Source: CAYOOT01 sp964405665 (GTDB taxonomy: Bacteria; Bdellovibrionota_C; UBA2361; SZUA-149; CAZDWZ01). From it: a stretch of 31,710 bases of DNA. Positions 30,626-31,710 of the stretch are shown in pieces; position 1 is the first letter of the stretch; each line of letters begins with the position of its first letter. The stretch is taken from the NCBI GenBank assembly GCA_964405665.1, contig CAYOOT010000025.1:1-31710 (forward strand), written 5' to 3'. Made by a program: the position numbers and the translations under genes. The notes under the pieces are model-generated. The model made no database searches and was not told the origin of the DNA. It saw nothing but the letters and a program-made list of their open reading frames with translations.

Positions 30626-31285
30626 CTAAACCTTTTCAACTTGCACAAAATCAAGCTCTACCGGGGTATTTCTACCAAAAATACTAATTAAAACTCTTAA
30701 TTTTCCTTTCTCATGCTTAACTTCATCGACTGTGCCGTTAAAATCAGCAAACGGTCCGTCAATAACTTTAACCGGATCTCCTTCTTCGAAATTCATTTTC
30801 GGTCTGGATTTTTTAGCTCCGCCTTCCATTTGTTGTAACAAGGCTTTAACTTCAGCATCACTTAAAGGAGCGGGGTTTCTGGTATCTCCAATGAATCCTG
30901 AAACTTTTGGAGTATCTTTCACTAAATGCCAGGTTTCATCATCAAGAAGCATTTGTACTAAAATATAGCCGGGGAAGAATTTCTTCTTCATTGTTTTCTT
31001 TGCTCCCCGCACCAATTCTTCGACTGTTTCTTGAGGAACAACAACTTTCCCAAATTTATGTTTTAAATTATTGGAACGAATTCTTTCTTCCAAACTTAGT
31101 TTGACTCTTAATTCAAAACTGGAATAAGTCTGCACCACATACCAAGGGAAATTTTTTTCTTCCTCAACTTCTACAGCTACCGGAGCCGCAGCAACTGGAG
31201 CACTAGCAACTACTTCTACTTCTTTTTTCGGTTCAGTATTTTCTTCTTCTGCTTGTTCTTGATTATTATCAATATCAAACGTCAT
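30626..31285 (-). CDS. nusG: Transcription termination/antitermination protein NusG
   Basis: NusG binds RNA polymerase, suppresses pausing and links it to Rho or to the ribosome through S10. The 219-aa product has the NGN domain from about residue 46 (FPWYVVQTYSSFE; FFPGYILVQM at 103-112) and the KOW domain at about 166-195 (FEEGDPVKVIDGPFADFNGT). Residues 1-45 are an extra acidic, Ala/Pro/Val-rich leader not present in E. coli NusG (181 aa). AGAGAGG precedes the ATG. It follows secE by 24 nt, in the usual order. The stop is TAG. Confidence 0.97.
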   Translation of the reverse strand: MTFDIDNNQEQAEEENTEPKKEVEVVASAPVAAAPVAVEVEEEKNFPWYVVQTYSSFELRVKLSLEERIRSNNLKHKFGKVVVPQETVEELVRGAKKTMKKKFFPGYILVQMLLDDETWHLVKDTPKVSGFIGDTRNPAPLSDAEVKALLQQMEGGAKKSRPKMNFEEGDPVKVIDGPFADFNGTVDEVKHEKGKLRVLISIFGRNTPVELDFVQVEKV

Positions 31286-31309
31286 ATAATTTGCCTCTCT
31301 TTTAAAATT

Positions 31310-31543
31310 CTAAATCTCCGAACCTTCTACATATAAAATTTTATGCATAACGCTACCCACGATAAAATCTGCAAAACCCAAAAATGCGGCAAATATTACC
31401 ATCATCATTAAAACTCTAATCGTTAAATCAATTGTTTCTTGGCGAGTAGGACGATAAACTTTTTTAAACTCCGCCCAAGACTCTCTGGAAAAATCCATGC
31501 CTTTTTCTACAAAATTTTTATTTACAACTTCTGTTTTTGCCAT
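31310..31543 (-). CDS. secE: Preprotein translocase subunit SecE
   Basis: SecE clamps the SecY channel in the inner membrane. The 77-aa product is the short single-span type: a cytoplasmic amphipathic segment with ESWAEFKKVYRPTRQETIDL (about residues 21-40), the conserved W-x-E-x-x-K-V region, then one hydrophobic helix at about 44-66. The place between tRNA-Trp and nusG is typical. No strong Shine-Dalgarno is seen before the ATG at 31541-31543. The stop is TAG. Confidence 0.95.
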   Translation of the reverse strand: MAKTEVVNKNFVEKGMDFSRESWAEFKKVYRPTRQETIDLTIRVLMMMVIFAAFLGFADFIVGSVMHKILYVEGSEI

Positions 31544-31571
31544 AAAATTTCTTTATCTTAATTAATAAACT

Positions 31572-31647
31572 TGGCACGCCCGGAGGGAATCGAACCCCCA
31601 ACCCTCGGATTTGGAGTCCGATACTCTACCAGTTGAGCTACGGGCGT
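31572..31647 (-). tRNA. trnW: tRNA-Trp (anticodon CCA)
   Basis: On the minus strand the sequence starts ACGCCCGTAGCTCAACTGG and folds into a full cloverleaf. The acceptor stem ACGCCCG/CGGGCGT pairs at all seven positions, the anticodon stem TCGGA/TCCGA holds the loop CTCCAAA with anticodon CCA (31612-31614), and the T arm is GGGGG-TTCGATT-CCCTC. The discriminator is G and the 3' CCA is encoded (31572-31574). It lies 28 nt upstream of secE, the arrangement found in many bacteria, where a tuf gene often precedes it. Confidence 0.97.
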
Positions 31648-31655
31648 ATAAACTT

Positions 31656-31710
31656 TAAAAATTCGTTTACGAATTTTTTCCTTAAAATTGTCATTGCGAC
31701 GACCGCGGCA
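31656..31710. repeat. 55-nt copy of the tuf downstream flank at the window's right end
   Basis: These last 55 nt are identical to 13190-13244, which lie between rpsJ and tuf. They contain the full AAAAATTCG/CGAATTTTT hairpin and the left arm of the TCATTGCGA hairpin; the rest is cut off by the window edge. In the first copy the tuf stop codon lies 23 nt further right. Confidence 0.9.

Noticed and set aside
31572..31647. tRNA with anticodon other than CCA
   Set aside because: The 7-nt loop CTCCAAA places CCA at positions 34-36 unambiguously, so it is tRNA-Trp for UGG, not a UGA decoder.
1..31710. CRISPR array or defence island
   Set aside because: No regularly spaced direct repeats or defence genes were seen; the repeats present are inverted pairs.

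Overview
The window is almost entirely one long run of translation and transcription genes on the minus strand. Read 5'->3' on that strand (right to left here) the order is tRNA-Trp, secE, nusG, rplK, rplA, rplJ, rplL, rpoB, rpoC, a NUDIX gene, rpsL, rpsG, fusA, tuf, rpsJ, rplC, rplD, rplW, rplB, rpsS, rplV, rpsC, rplP, rpmC, rpsQ, rplN, rplX, rplE, rpsH, rplF, rplR, rpsE, rpmD, rplO, secY, adk and map. These are the bacterial rif (beta), str, S10 and spc operons joined end to end. I count 37 intact protein genes, one tRNA and one decayed toxin gene.

The organism is an AT-rich bacterium. rpmD (L30) and rplA (L1) are present, which argues against Candidate Phyla Radiation bacteria, since these lack L30. 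I cannot name the phylum from sequence alone; an uncultured lineage such as Dependentiae is only a guess. The record looks like a metagenomic or draft scaffold: it holds a run of exactly 100 Ns with 55-nt identical flanks, and its last 55 nt repeat a segment beside tuf.

Region by region: 1-240 is non-coding and dominated by a long inverted repeat. 241-2982 is map-adk-secY. 2983-3238 is a break in the spc operon with a terminator-like hairpin and a GC-rich inverted repeat. 3239-8286 is rplO to rplP, without rpsN between rplE and rpsH. 8287-8545 holds the assembly gap and two hairpins. 8546-12338 is rpsC to rplC. 12339-12865 is a 527-nt hairpin-dense spacer between rplC and rpsJ. 12866-17585 is rpsJ-tuf-fusA-rpsG-rpsL. 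17586-19165 is the only accessory patch: the predicted str promoter, a plus-strand higBA toxin-antitoxin module whose toxin looks broken, and a NUDIX hydrolase. 19166-31647 is rpoC to tRNA-Trp.

The genes build the ribosome (proteins of both subunits and the L10/L12 stalk), supply elongation factors EF-Tu and EF-G, make RNA polymerase beta and beta', control elongation (NusG), and build the translocon (SecY, SecE). Adk and MetAP complete the housekeeping set. The most interesting material is non-coding: palindromes lying across the stop codons of rpsH, rpsC and rpsG, the structured spacer upstream of rplC, an attenuator and leader before rpoB, and several MITE-like inverted repeats. I found no clearly new protein system.
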